This document shows positions 17,791 through 25,304 of a stretch of 48,560 bases of DNA, piece by piece. A program made the position numbers and the translations under genes. The notes under the pieces are model-generated. The model saw only the letters and a program-made list of their open reading frames with translations, was not told the DNA's origin and made no database searches. The first letter of the stretch is position 1; every line of letters begins with the position of its first letter. Source of the DNA: Bacteroidales bacterium (GTDB lineage: Bacteria; Bacteroidota; Bacteroidia; Bacteroidales; F082); NCBI GenBank assembly GCA_013141455.1, contig JABFQW010000139.1, positions 1-48,560 of the forward strand. The letters run 5' to 3'.

Positions 17791-19476
17791 CTATTTGTAA
17801 ATATCGAGAAATTTAGTCTGGAAATCTTCCCAAACCTCGGGACCAAATTCAGCTAATACATTATCTTTCAAGGTGCCACCATCCTGTAACACAACATGGG
17901 CATATTCCAGACTTTCAGGTTTTAAGGTCATTGTAAGAAAGTCCTTAACCCGCGTCATTTCGTGGCTTATCCAGTTTTTATAGGTTCCGGCCACAATCAG
18001 CAATTGAATATCTTTTAACCATCCGGCAGGTTCAAGTTTATATACCCAGCCCTCTGAAAAAGGAGAGGTATTTAAGTAACCAGCATGGTTTATCAATGAT
18101 TCATTTATTTGTTTAATCGTGCCTGAGACTGGTGCATAAAGATGCAAATGCTTGCCTTGCTGCATAATCGTAAAAAGAATATCTCCTTTTTTGACTTGCT
18201 CCCCTTGATTTTTAAGCATGATACGTGTAATCGGTCCGGTTATATGTTGTAAAAAATCGTCCATACCAACAGTAACCTTACCATCTTTTTCCATAAAAGC
18301 CCAGATATGTGTTTTATCGAAATAAAGCCCCATTGGAATAGCAAGTTTTTTTTCATCAAAGCCTATCGAATTAAGTTCGTTCTCTGTGATACTATCTGAA
18401 GTCCTGTTTCTGAACCCCCTGATCACTGCCGTAAGAAAGATACTGAACGCGAGTAAAAGGGCAAAAGTGATCAGGAATATCACCGATGGGGATAAAAAAG
18501 TATTTTGTGGAGTTAATTTAATATTGACCGGAGTCAGTTTATCGAGTTGCGATTGTAGCTCACTATTTTCGAGAAGTGAATAGCCTGTCGAATTCAAAAT
18601 CTGTTGACCATCAATAAGTACCCATTTCAAAAATGCTGCTTCTGCATCAACAGCAGGCCTTGCATCACTTGCCGCGTAAATTTTGTTCACGAGTGTTCTC
18701 GGAAATTTACCGATCCAAACACCGCGCATGAAAGCTGGCACATCAGAATAGATGTTTTCAACAGCATCTATCATTCTGTTTCCATTTTTATCAATGGGTA
18801 AAAGGCTGATGTTGTCGATAAGGCTTTGATTCCGGGCATCCATTATATCAGCAATTTTGCAAAAACCGATCGCGTTTGGATCATTTTGAATGGCGCTGAT
18901 TATTTCCATGTGATCGCCGGATTTAATTTGTTTTCGTGAAATATTGATTTCATTTACAAATCTCGAAACACCAATCTTAACTGTCTCATCATTAACCATA
19001 TAAAGGTGTATCGGTGCTGATTTCCCCTCAGGCAAAAAGGATTCCCAGGTCTGAGCTTCAGAGGAATTAAATATCTGGGCAAACTGTTCAGTCGTAATAC
19101 CATGTTTCAGTAACAGATCGAGATTAGGGTTTTTCGAATTTATTATCGGAACGATAATTTCGCGACCCACTACAATCTGCCAATGTTTTTCAAAATCATG
19201 ATCATAAAGGTCGTTCGAAGAGATAAATCTCAGTAAACCGGCTTCTTCAGTATTTATCAGATTGTCGTTGTTAATCACAAGTTCAATCTGCTGACCAGAT
19301 TCCTGACTGGCATAAGCACTGGTCCATCTTGAAGTCAATTTGTACATTTCAGGAGAACACAATATCCTGATTGACTCCTTTTGTGATGTTTTGCTTGTTA
19401 AATCTTCCCCTTTATCTGCTATGCAGCATAAGGACAGAATTAATAAACTTACGAGTAATGAAACTTTTGTTTTCAT
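17791..19476 (-). CDS. PstS-like binding domain fused through a membrane helix to a GcvH-like domain
   Basis: First gene of the redox operon; function unknown. The start at 19476 (MKTKVSLLVSLLILSLCCIA) gives a clear signal or lipoprotein-type signal peptide; the longer frame from 19539 would run over the promoter. Residues about 30-320 resemble phosphate-binding-type solute receptors (IRILCSPEMYKLTSRWTSAY, NDPNAIGFCKIADIMD, AFLKWVLIDGQQILNSTGY). A helix at about 342-364 followed by RGFRNR places the rest in the cytoplasm. The H-like part has YFDKTHIWAFMEKDGKVTVGM, then GDILFTIMQQGKHLHLYAPVSGT-type residues, then FSEGWVYKLEPAGW. A glycine occupies the usual lipoyl-lysine position, with lysine next to it. 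The last 55 residues match the tail of the 14897-15610 protein. Confidence 0.85.
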   Translation of the reverse strand: MKTKVSLLVSLLILSLCCIADKGEDLTSKTSQKESIRILCSPEMYKLTSRWTSAYASQESGQQIELVINNDNLINTEEAGLLRFISSNDLYDHDFEKHWQIVVGREIIVPIINSKNPNLDLLLKHGITTEQFAQIFNSSEAQTWESFLPEGKSAPIHLYMVNDETVKIGVSRFVNEINISRKQIKSGDHMEIISAIQNDPNAIGFCKIADIMDARNQSLIDNISLLPIDKNGNRMIDAVENIYSDVPAFMRGVWIGKFPRTLVNKIYAASDARPAVDAEAAFLKWVLIDGQQILNSTGYSLLENSELQSQLDKLTPVNIKLTPQNTFLSPSVIFLITFALLLAFSIFLTAVIRGFRNRTSDSITENELNSIGFDEKKLAIPMGLYFDKTHIWAFMEKDGKVTVGMDDFLQHITGPITRIMLKNQGEQVKKGDILFTIMQQGKHLHLYAPVSGTIKQINESLINHAGYLNTSPFSEGWVYKLEPAGWLKDIQLLIVAGTYKNWISHEMTRVKDFLTMTLKPESLEYAHVVLQDGGTLKDNVLAEFGPEVWEDFQTKFLDIYK

Positions 19477-19946
19477 GATTTCAATTATTAAATGAACGCA
19501 TATTTCATGATTCAAATTCAGTGCCAAAGCCAAAAACAACTATTAACACATTGTATATCAACATATTCAAGAATTGAATGTTGAATTTATAGACAATAGA
19601 ATTGTTGAATTATTATACATCACAATTTTTAAACACATTTAATCAGTTGTTTTACAACTGATTAATTGATGGTGTTGAGTAATTATACACCTGTTGATTT
19701 ATTCAACATTTTTACAAATTTTTATACGAAAATCGTGCTCCGGTGGAGTAACCGGTCGAATAAAACCAAAAAAAAATAAGATTTTGCCCTGTTAACGTGA
19801 TTTTGCGTTATAATAATTCTTCATTGGTTAATTACGAGAGAATCACAATGATTCGATTGATGTTCCTGGCGAATATTATTTTGCTTATTTACATCTTATG
19901 TCTTTCGGCTTTGAGTATCTTAGCTGTTCAGTTTAATTCGAATTTA
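19477..19946. promoter_or_regulatory. Divergent regulatory region with repeated and inverted elements
   Basis: This 470-base gap separates the redox operon from the divergent YD-repeat gene. A 17-base direct repeat occurs at 19603-19619 (TGTTGAATTATTATACA) and 19673-19689 (TGTTGAGTAATTATACA), 15 of 17 identical and 70 bases apart. A perfect inverted repeat, arms TTAATCAGTTGT and ACAACTGATTAA with a TTT loop, spans 19639-19665. A smaller one, TGTTGA-N5-TCAACA, lies at 19692-19708, and ATTCAA-N3-TTGAAT at 19565-19579. They sit about 50-190 bases upstream of the sigma-54-like promoter, the expected range for enhancer sites. Which protein binds is inference. Confidence 0.55.
19511..19527 (-). promoter_or_regulatory. 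Sigma-54-like -24/-12 promoter
   Basis: On the minus strand the sequence reads TTGGCACTGAATTTGAA. The -24 element TGGCAC is perfect and the -12 element is TTGA instead of TTGC, with the standard GG-N10-G(A/C) spacing. The predicted start of transcription is about 25 bases before the ATG at 19476. The neighbouring NtrC-type regulator supports the call. The non-consensus -12 base lowers confidence. Confidence 0.55.
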
Positions 19947-20786
19947 ATGAAAAGCTTATATCTGTTTCTGATCTGCATATTCATTGTATTACAATCGTAT
20001 TCACAGTCCATCCGATCTGAATTTGGTAAAGATATCGTATCAGAAATTCAGGTAAAATCAATCCATGAAATTGTGAGTAAATCGGCTGTTGATCCTGATG
20101 GCTCAGGTACTCCGGTTATAGTTTCCGAAACAATATCTGAATTTGATTTTCTTGGTAAGGTACTTCAGATCACCGTTTTAAAAAAGGGCATACAATTTTC
20201 GAGATTGGTTTTTGAATATGATAGTCTTGATGTCCCGATCCGGGCGACTGACTATAATAATGACGGCAGTATCTACCTGAGCATTCAATATAAATTTGAT
20301 GAAAACGGATTTATCAATGAGGAGATTTACAACCGTGAAGCGCAAAAATCTTATGGTGACGAACGGAAATCAATTGATATCGAATATTTTAAGTATTATC
20401 AGGGACTCTTTACACGGATGATTATTAAAAATGATTTTATGGGCAGGGTTCTTGAACAAACGTATTTGAAAGAGAATGGTGATTTATCCTTTAAATACTC
20501 CTACGAATATGACTATCTGGGCAACTGTACATCGACTAAATACTTTAATGACAAAGGAAGTTTATCATGGCAAACCAAATACCAATATGATGCGTTGGGC
20601 AGAAGAAAAGTAAAAAAGCTCTTCAAAAATAATTATATGGTTCAAACCACAAAGTATTCGTATGAAATTGACGAAAACAAAAATTGGGTCAGCCGTACTG
20701 CAAAAACGAAAGTTATTAATAATATCTACAATCAATTGCTTCATGATGAGACCGAAATCACCAGACGCACGATACTATACTACTGA
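19947..20786 (+). CDS. Secreted YD/RHS-like repeat protein
   Basis: Exported protein of unknown function, about 279 residues from the preferred start at 19947, where MKSLYLFLICIFIVLQSYSQ forms a good signal peptide. The frame is open upstream to 19797, which would add a hydrophobic stretch; I consider that less likely. The mature part has degenerate repeats of the YD/RHS type: FEYDSLDVPIRATDYNNDGS, YKFDENGFINEEIYN, YEYDYLGNCTSTKYFNDKGS and YQYDALGRRKVKKLF. It is far shorter than true Rhs toxins and lacks their core and toxin domains, so it is not a polymorphic toxin. A terminator follows, so it appears to be a single-gene unit. Envelope location and a binding role are guesses. Confidence 0.75.
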   Translation: MKSLYLFLICIFIVLQSYSQSIRSEFGKDIVSEIQVKSIHEIVSKSAVDPDGSGTPVIVSETISEFDFLGKVLQITVLKKGIQFSRLVFEYDSLDVPIRATDYNNDGSIYLSIQYKFDENGFINEEIYNREAQKSYGDERKSIDIEYFKYYQGLFTRMIIKNDFMGRVLEQTYLKENGDLSFKYSYEYDYLGNCTSTKYFNDKGSLSWQTKYQYDALGRRKVKKLFKNNYMVQTTKYSYEIDENKNWVSRTAKTKVINNIYNQLLHDETEITRRTILYY

Positions 20787-20824
20787 TATCACATTCGTAA
20801 TAAGTATCATAATGGCTCCATTTT

Positions 20825-20860
20825 GATTATTCCGGCTAATGTCGGGTAATCATTTTTTTT
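20825..20860 (+). terminator. Probable terminator of the YD-repeat gene
   Basis: GATTATTC and GGGTAATC pair with two G-T pairs around a GC-containing loop and are followed by CATTTTTTTT. It lies 38 bases after the stop at 20786 and just before the candidate promoter of the next cluster. Confidence 0.5.
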
Positions 20861-20865
20861 ATCAA

Positions 20866-20897
20866 TTTGAATTTCGGATTAAAATTGACTACTTTTA
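20866..20897 (+). promoter_or_regulatory. Candidate promoter of the tail-fibre-like cluster
   Basis: A TTTG -33 box at 20866-20869 and a TACTTTTA -7 box (one mismatch to TAnnTTTG) at 20890-20897 are separated by 20 bases. The start codon of the first gene is at 20959, giving a leader of about 55 bases. Confidence 0.4.
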
Positions 20898-20958
20898 CCC
20901 TGAAAAAGGGGTTTGGGTAATATGCTTTTTGTTAAGGGATTTTTAATTAATCCGGTTA

Positions 20959-22056
20959 ATGAACAAGAAAATTTACATATTACTCTTTTACAGTTTAACA
21001 ACTGTTTTTAATGTTTGCGGACAGATTGGCCTGGGAACAAATTCGCCCGATGCTTCTGCCGAATTAGATATTTACAGTACCTCCAAAGGGTTGCTTGCTC
21101 CCAGAATCAGCCTTTCAAGTGATTTATCAAACCCACTTCCGGTAACTGCACCGGCAAATGGTTTACTTGTTTTTAATATCGGTGTTAACCAACCACAGGG
21201 TTTCTATTATTGGACAGGTTCAGTATGGAAACTGCTCAAGTCGCCTTCAGCTTCAGATATTGTAAGCAATAATACTTCCACTGATAATGCAGCTGTAAGA
21301 TTTGATGGTACAAGTGGGAAAATCATTCAGAATTCAACAGCATTGATATCTGATAATGCAAACATTTCGGGTCTTAATCAAATCACAACAAATGGGTTTC
21401 GTTTGACAACCAATCCTGCCGCAGGATTACAACTTGTTTCTGATGCAACGGGGAATGGATCATGGCAGGGGGCACCTCCTATTGATGTAAAATACAATAA
21501 CGCGCTTGTGGTTGCCAATGCAAATATTTTGAATTTTAATTCAGGTATTAATGTGCAGAGTTTGGCAGGTAACAAAGCTAAGGTAACTTTTTATAACGTA
21601 AATGTAACCCAGAATCTGATGCAACTTTCCACACCGGATTCTACCGATGTAAACACAGCCACTCCCACTGTAATCAACTGGATAACTGAGCATTATAAAG
21701 ATGCAGCCACCTTCACTCATTCCAATATTTCATATCCATCTCGTATTTATGTAAATTCCAATGGAATTTATGAGGTGAATTTCATGTTCAGCGCCATCAA
21801 TAAGACAATAAAAAGGCAAACTTTACGGGCACAATTACGAAAAAACGGAACATCGATTTTCCCTCATGTCACCTCTTATTCTTTTACCTATCAATATGCT
21901 GACAACAGGATATCGCACATCAGTTCATCCTTTTTAATTCAGTTGGCAGCTAATGATTATATCGAACTCCTTACGAATCGCGAAACCAATGATGGTGAAA
22001 TGCGCCTCGTACCGAATGAAAATGTGTTTTTTATTAGATTGATGCGTAAACTATAA
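20959..22056 (+). CDS. Secreted protein with tail-fibre-like N-terminus and C-terminal jelly-roll-like domain
   Basis: Predicted surface or secreted protein, 365 residues, unknown function. A signal peptide (MNKKIYILLFYSLTTVFNVCG) is followed by a module common in Bacteroidota secreted proteins: IGLGTNSPDASAELDIYSTSKGLLAPRI, then PANGLLVFNIGVNQPQGFYYW and TGSVWKLL. Next comes a segment like those of phage fibre proteins, SSTDNAAVRFDGTSGKIIQNS. The C-terminal 130 residues (FTHSNISYPSRIYVNSNGIY, EVNFMFSAINK, NDYIELLTNRETNDGEMRLVPNENVFFIRLMR) look like an all-beta C1q/TNF-like jelly roll, which in other proteins trimerises. No T9SS sorting domain is visible. The next gene, 10 bases on, is a clear paralogue. 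Trimeric surface fibre tip is an inference. Confidence 0.8.
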   Translation: MNKKIYILLFYSLTTVFNVCGQIGLGTNSPDASAELDIYSTSKGLLAPRISLSSDLSNPLPVTAPANGLLVFNIGVNQPQGFYYWTGSVWKLLKSPSASDIVSNNTSTDNAAVRFDGTSGKIIQNSTALISDNANISGLNQITTNGFRLTTNPAAGLQLVSDATGNGSWQGAPPIDVKYNNALVVANANILNFNSGINVQSLAGNKAKVTFYNVNVTQNLMQLSTPDSTDVNTATPTVINWITEHYKDAATFTHSNISYPSRIYVNSNGIYEVNFMFSAINKTIKRQTLRAQLRKNGTSIFPHVTSYSFTYQYADNRISHISSSFLIQLAANDYIELLTNRETNDGEMRLVPNENVFFIRLMRKL

Positions 22057-22066
22057 TCCAAATCAA

Positions 22067-23209
22067 ATGAAATCAAAATACTTACATACAAATAGTTACG
22101 TATTCGATACTGAAAAAATGTATCTGATCTGCTTGTTTGTTTTAATAACCTGGTTATCGAATCCCGTATTTTCACAGGTAGGTATCCAAACCGGTACACC
22201 TGATGCTTCAGCAGTACTCGATATTGTTTCGGACGATAAAGGTTTACTTATTCCACGTGTCAGTTTAAGTGCAAGCCTGAGTAGTCCCAGTCCGGTTACT
22301 GCCCCGGCAATTGGACTTTTGGTTTATAATTCAGGTGTAAATCAGGCTACAGGTTTTTATTATTGGACGGGTACTATCTGGAAGATGCTTCAACCGGATG
22401 ATCAGACAGATGTTCAGGGACCTGCTTCATCAACTGACAATGCTATTGCAAGATTTGACGGAACAAGTGGAAATATAATTCAAAATTCATCAGTAATACT
22501 TGATGATGCCGGTAGCATGACAGGGGTGAACAATTTGACTACGGCGGCTTTTACTATGCCAACCAACGCCGGGGATGGTAAAGTACTTGTTTCTGATGCC
22601 TCAGGAAATGCAAGTTGGGATATCGCACTCCCACTCGACGTTGAAGAAAGCAATGTTTTGATAGCCCCTGATATCAGCACGATAAATTTTATGGGCGCTG
22701 TTGATGTCGTCGATGATGGAAATAATCAGGCATCTGTTTCAATTACCGAAACACTAACCGAAGAACAGGTGATACAGGTTGGTTCTACCTCGAGCATCGA
22801 TGTAAATAACCCTACACCAACTGAAGTGCCATGGGACGTGGAGATATTTAAAGATGCCGGCAGTTTCACCCATTCGAACAGCAGCAATCCATCGAGGATA
22901 CAAGTACTTGAAGGTGGCACCTATGAAATAAATTATATGTTCAGCATCACGAATGATAATAACCAACGCAAAACAGTGCGATCCAGAATCAGAGTTAACG
23001 GAACCACGTATATTGACCGGAGTGCCTGCTATGCTTTTACCTATAGCAGTTCCGATAGCAAAGCAACACTTGTAAGTAGTTCGTTTTTGATGGACATGAA
23101 TGCAAATGATTATCTTGAAATATTGGTTAACCAGCAAACAAATGATGGGATGGCAAATCTGGTTCCAAACGAAAACCTTCTGTTTGTCAGAATAATGCGT
23201 ACATGGTGA
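22067..23209 (+). CDS. Paralogous secreted tail-fibre-like protein
   Basis: Tandem copy of the preceding gene with the same architecture over 380 residues. A hydrophobic signal runs from Met18 (MYLICLFVLITWLSNPVFSQ), so the true start may be there instead of the first ATG. The shared module reads VGIQTGTPDASAVLDIVSDDKGLLIPRV, then FYYWTGTIWKML, then SSTDNAIARFDGTSGNIIQNS. The C-terminal beta domain again ends with NDYLEILVNQQTNDGMANLVPNENLLFVRIMR. Divergence from the first copy is large in the middle, so the duplication is old. It begins 10 bases after the first gene and is probably co-transcribed and perhaps co-assembled with it. No sorting domain for type IX secretion is visible. Confidence 0.8.
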   Translation: MKSKYLHTNSYVFDTEKMYLICLFVLITWLSNPVFSQVGIQTGTPDASAVLDIVSDDKGLLIPRVSLSASLSSPSPVTAPAIGLLVYNSGVNQATGFYYWTGTIWKMLQPDDQTDVQGPASSTDNAIARFDGTSGNIIQNSSVILDDAGSMTGVNNLTTAAFTMPTNAGDGKVLVSDASGNASWDIALPLDVEESNVLIAPDISTINFMGAVDVVDDGNNQASVSITETLTEEQVIQVGSTSSIDVNNPTPTEVPWDVEIFKDAGSFTHSNSSNPSRIQVLEGGTYEINYMFSITNDNNQRKTVRSRIRVNGTTYIDRSACYAFTYSSSDSKATLVSSSFLMDMNANDYLEILVNQQTNDGMANLVPNENLLFVRIMRTW

Positions 23210-23343
23210 TGAGAAAACAATTCGTTCATATAAATATTTCAGTTTTAATTCTTCTGATCGGAATAAATAAAGCTACAAATACAATAAAGCAAGGCAATGC
23301 ACTTACTATAAAATATGGAACAAACTTTTTTGATGAACAATAA
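23209..23343 (+). pseudogene. 44-codon reading frame, probable remnant of the T9SS cargo gene family
   Basis: An ATG at 23209 overlaps the preceding stop codon (TGATG) and opens 44 codons to a stop at 23341-23343. The peptide begins with a hydrophobic, signal-like stretch (ISVLILLIGIN). It ends in NALTIKYGTNFF, which resembles AALTIKNGTSLY in the protein encoded at 25305 (7 of 12 identical) and then stops abruptly. I read it as the broken 5' end of a paralogue of that gene; a real small peptide is possible but less likely. Confidence 0.4.
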
Positions 23344-23422
23344 TGAATATAAAAACTAACCTTACTAAAACCTTATATTTGGTTAATCAGACCAGGTATA
23401 ATAATACTATGAAAACGACACT

Positions 23423-25285
23423 ATGAAAAAAATGAAGAACTACATTTACTTAGTTGTACTATCCTGGTCACGAAACAAATTTCAGAAATCATCCAGACCA
23501 TTCAATTTGCTTTTGGCACTTCTGTTAAAAGGCATGTTGACTTTTGGGCAAGTAGGAATTCAAACTGACAATCCGGACCAATCATCTGCATTAGATATCT
23601 TCTCTACAAATAAGGGAATTTTAATTCCAAGAGTAATACTATCTATTTCGCTTCTTGACCCAAGTCCGGTTACTTCACCGGCAAATGGCTTATTGGTTTA
23701 CAATACCGGGCCTAACCAACCGATAGGATTTTATTATTGGAATGGAACACAATGGACTCAACTTGCAAATTTCGTTGAAACGCAGGATGCCTGGTCCACA
23801 ATAGGTAATGCCGGAACAGTTTCAGGAACAAATTTTATTGGAACGACCGACAATGTTGATCTTTCAATATATACAAACAATACTGAAAGACTCGTGGTTG
23901 AAAGCGACGGACAAATAATTGTCGGAGCAACTGCACCCAATCAGGATGCTGATTTATTGACCGTTATCGGAAACAGCACCCAAAATTCAGCCATCAATGC
24001 ATATTCAAATTATACCGGATTATACTCAAACAGTGGAACTTACGGACTTATAAGTTTCGTAAATAATGCAAACGGATTTCCAATCTATGCAAAAAACACC
24101 AATACGTCAGGATATGGCAGTTTAATTATGGGCAGTAATGGTACCGCATATATCCTGACAGGTCATTCTTCAGGGATTTCCTCCCACGGGCATGACGGTA
24201 TTTTTACACTGGGACAGGGCGCTACTGACGGTATTGGTATTATTGCCGGTGGAAGTGGCGTTACATCAGTATCAACCATTTCGACAGGAGCCGGCGGTGC
24301 TTTCACTGGTTATCACGGTTTATACAGCCAGGCAAGCGATGCTACTGAAGGCACAGGTATAATTGGCGTCGGGAACAATGGATCAACCTATTCAATCGCG
24401 GTTGAAGGAAGCGGAGGATCATTTGCTGGGTATCATGGAGTTTTGGCAACAGCACGAAATCAAACAAGCGGAACCGGTATCATTGCTGCAGGAAATAATT
24501 TATCAGCACGTGTAATGTCAGATGGATTGGGAAGTGGAGGCGCTTTCACCGGATACAGAACGGGGGTTGCCGGTTGGGCCGACAATGCCAATAATTCATC
24601 GGTAGGCGTGTTCGGTCAATTCAATGGAACAGGTTCAAGTACTGATGGTATTGGTGTGAAAGGAATCGCCTTGGCGAATTCAGGAAGAGGATATGGCGTT
24701 TATGGACAAGGAAACCGTTATGGTTTATATTCAAACGGTAACACAGGCGCTTCAGGGACTAAATCATTTGTTATTGATCATCCGCTGGATCCTGAAAACA
24801 AAATTTTGAAGCACTACAGCATCGAATCACCTGAAGTCATTAATTTATACAGAGGTACAGTTATTCTGAACGACTCCGGAAATACCGAAATTAGTATGCC
24901 AGACTATTTCACTGCCATAAACATTAACTTTTCATATACACTTACGCCCATTGGTTCACCTGCCCCTGATCTTTATGTAATGACAGAACTTGACCAAAAC
25001 GGAAGATTTACGATTTCAGGCGGGAATCCGAATCAGAAAATTTCGTGGGTTGTATATGCCGAAAGGAATGACTTATATCTTAAAAAATATCCTGAAAGTA
25101 AGCTTGTGGAAGTTGAGAAAGAAACTGAACTTAAAGGGAAATATTTACGACCCGAATTGTATGATCAGCCTGATGAAAAAGGAATATTTTACACATCAGA
25201 TAACCGAAGTTTAAATCCGGTAATTGAACAGGAAAACACATCAGTAACAATTGGAAAACTTATAAATGAACCCAAACAAAAATAA
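23423..25285 (+). CDS. Large secreted tail-fibre-like protein with glycine-rich repeats
   Basis: Third member of the cluster, 620 residues, unknown function. After a long signal region ending near LLKGMLTFGQ it has the shared N-terminal module (VGIQTDNPDQSSALDIFSTN, ANGLLVYNTGPNQPIGFYYW, NGTQWTQL). The middle, about residues 200-440, has repeated units of the type GGAFTGYHGLYSQASDATEG, GGSFAGYHGVLATARNQTSG and GGAFTGYRTGVAGWADNANN, typical of beta-helical or fibre proteins. Residues about 455-560 (HYSIESPEVINLYRG, EISMPDYFTAININFSYTL, TPIGSPAPDLYVMTELDQNGRFTI, SWVVYAER) match a C-terminal domain seen in many environmental bacterial fibre-like proteins. A TATATTTG -7-like box at 23374-23381 may give it its own promoter. 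No T9SS signal is seen. Confidence 0.82.
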   Translation: MKKMKNYIYLVVLSWSRNKFQKSSRPFNLLLALLLKGMLTFGQVGIQTDNPDQSSALDIFSTNKGILIPRVILSISLLDPSPVTSPANGLLVYNTGPNQPIGFYYWNGTQWTQLANFVETQDAWSTIGNAGTVSGTNFIGTTDNVDLSIYTNNTERLVVESDGQIIVGATAPNQDADLLTVIGNSTQNSAINAYSNYTGLYSNSGTYGLISFVNNANGFPIYAKNTNTSGYGSLIMGSNGTAYILTGHSSGISSHGHDGIFTLGQGATDGIGIIAGGSGVTSVSTISTGAGGAFTGYHGLYSQASDATEGTGIIGVGNNGSTYSIAVEGSGGSFAGYHGVLATARNQTSGTGIIAAGNNLSARVMSDGLGSGGAFTGYRTGVAGWADNANNSSVGVFGQFNGTGSSTDGIGVKGIALANSGRGYGVYGQGNRYGLYSNGNTGASGTKSFVIDHPLDPENKILKHYSIESPEVINLYRGTVILNDSGNTEISMPDYFTAININFSYTLTPIGSPAPDLYVMTELDQNGRFTISGGNPNQKISWVVYAERNDLYLKKYPESKLVEVEKETELKGKYLRPELYDQPDEKGIFYTSDNRSLNPVIEQENTSVTIGKLINEPKQK

Positions 25286-25304
25286 AAGATTGAATAATTA
25301 ATAC

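Noticed and set aside
17791-19539. Phosphate ABC transporter binding protein PstS with start at 19539
   Set aside because: No pstCAB genes are present, the protein continues into a cytoplasmic domain, and the longer start would put the sigma-54-like promoter inside the coding region.
19947-20786. Rhs polymorphic toxin
   Set aside because: Only a few degenerate YD-type repeats in under 300 residues; no Rhs core, toxin tail or immunity gene.
20959-25285. Prophage remnant
   Set aside because: Fibre-like modules occur, but each gene has a signal peptide and there are no capsid, tail, lysis, terminase or integrase genes.
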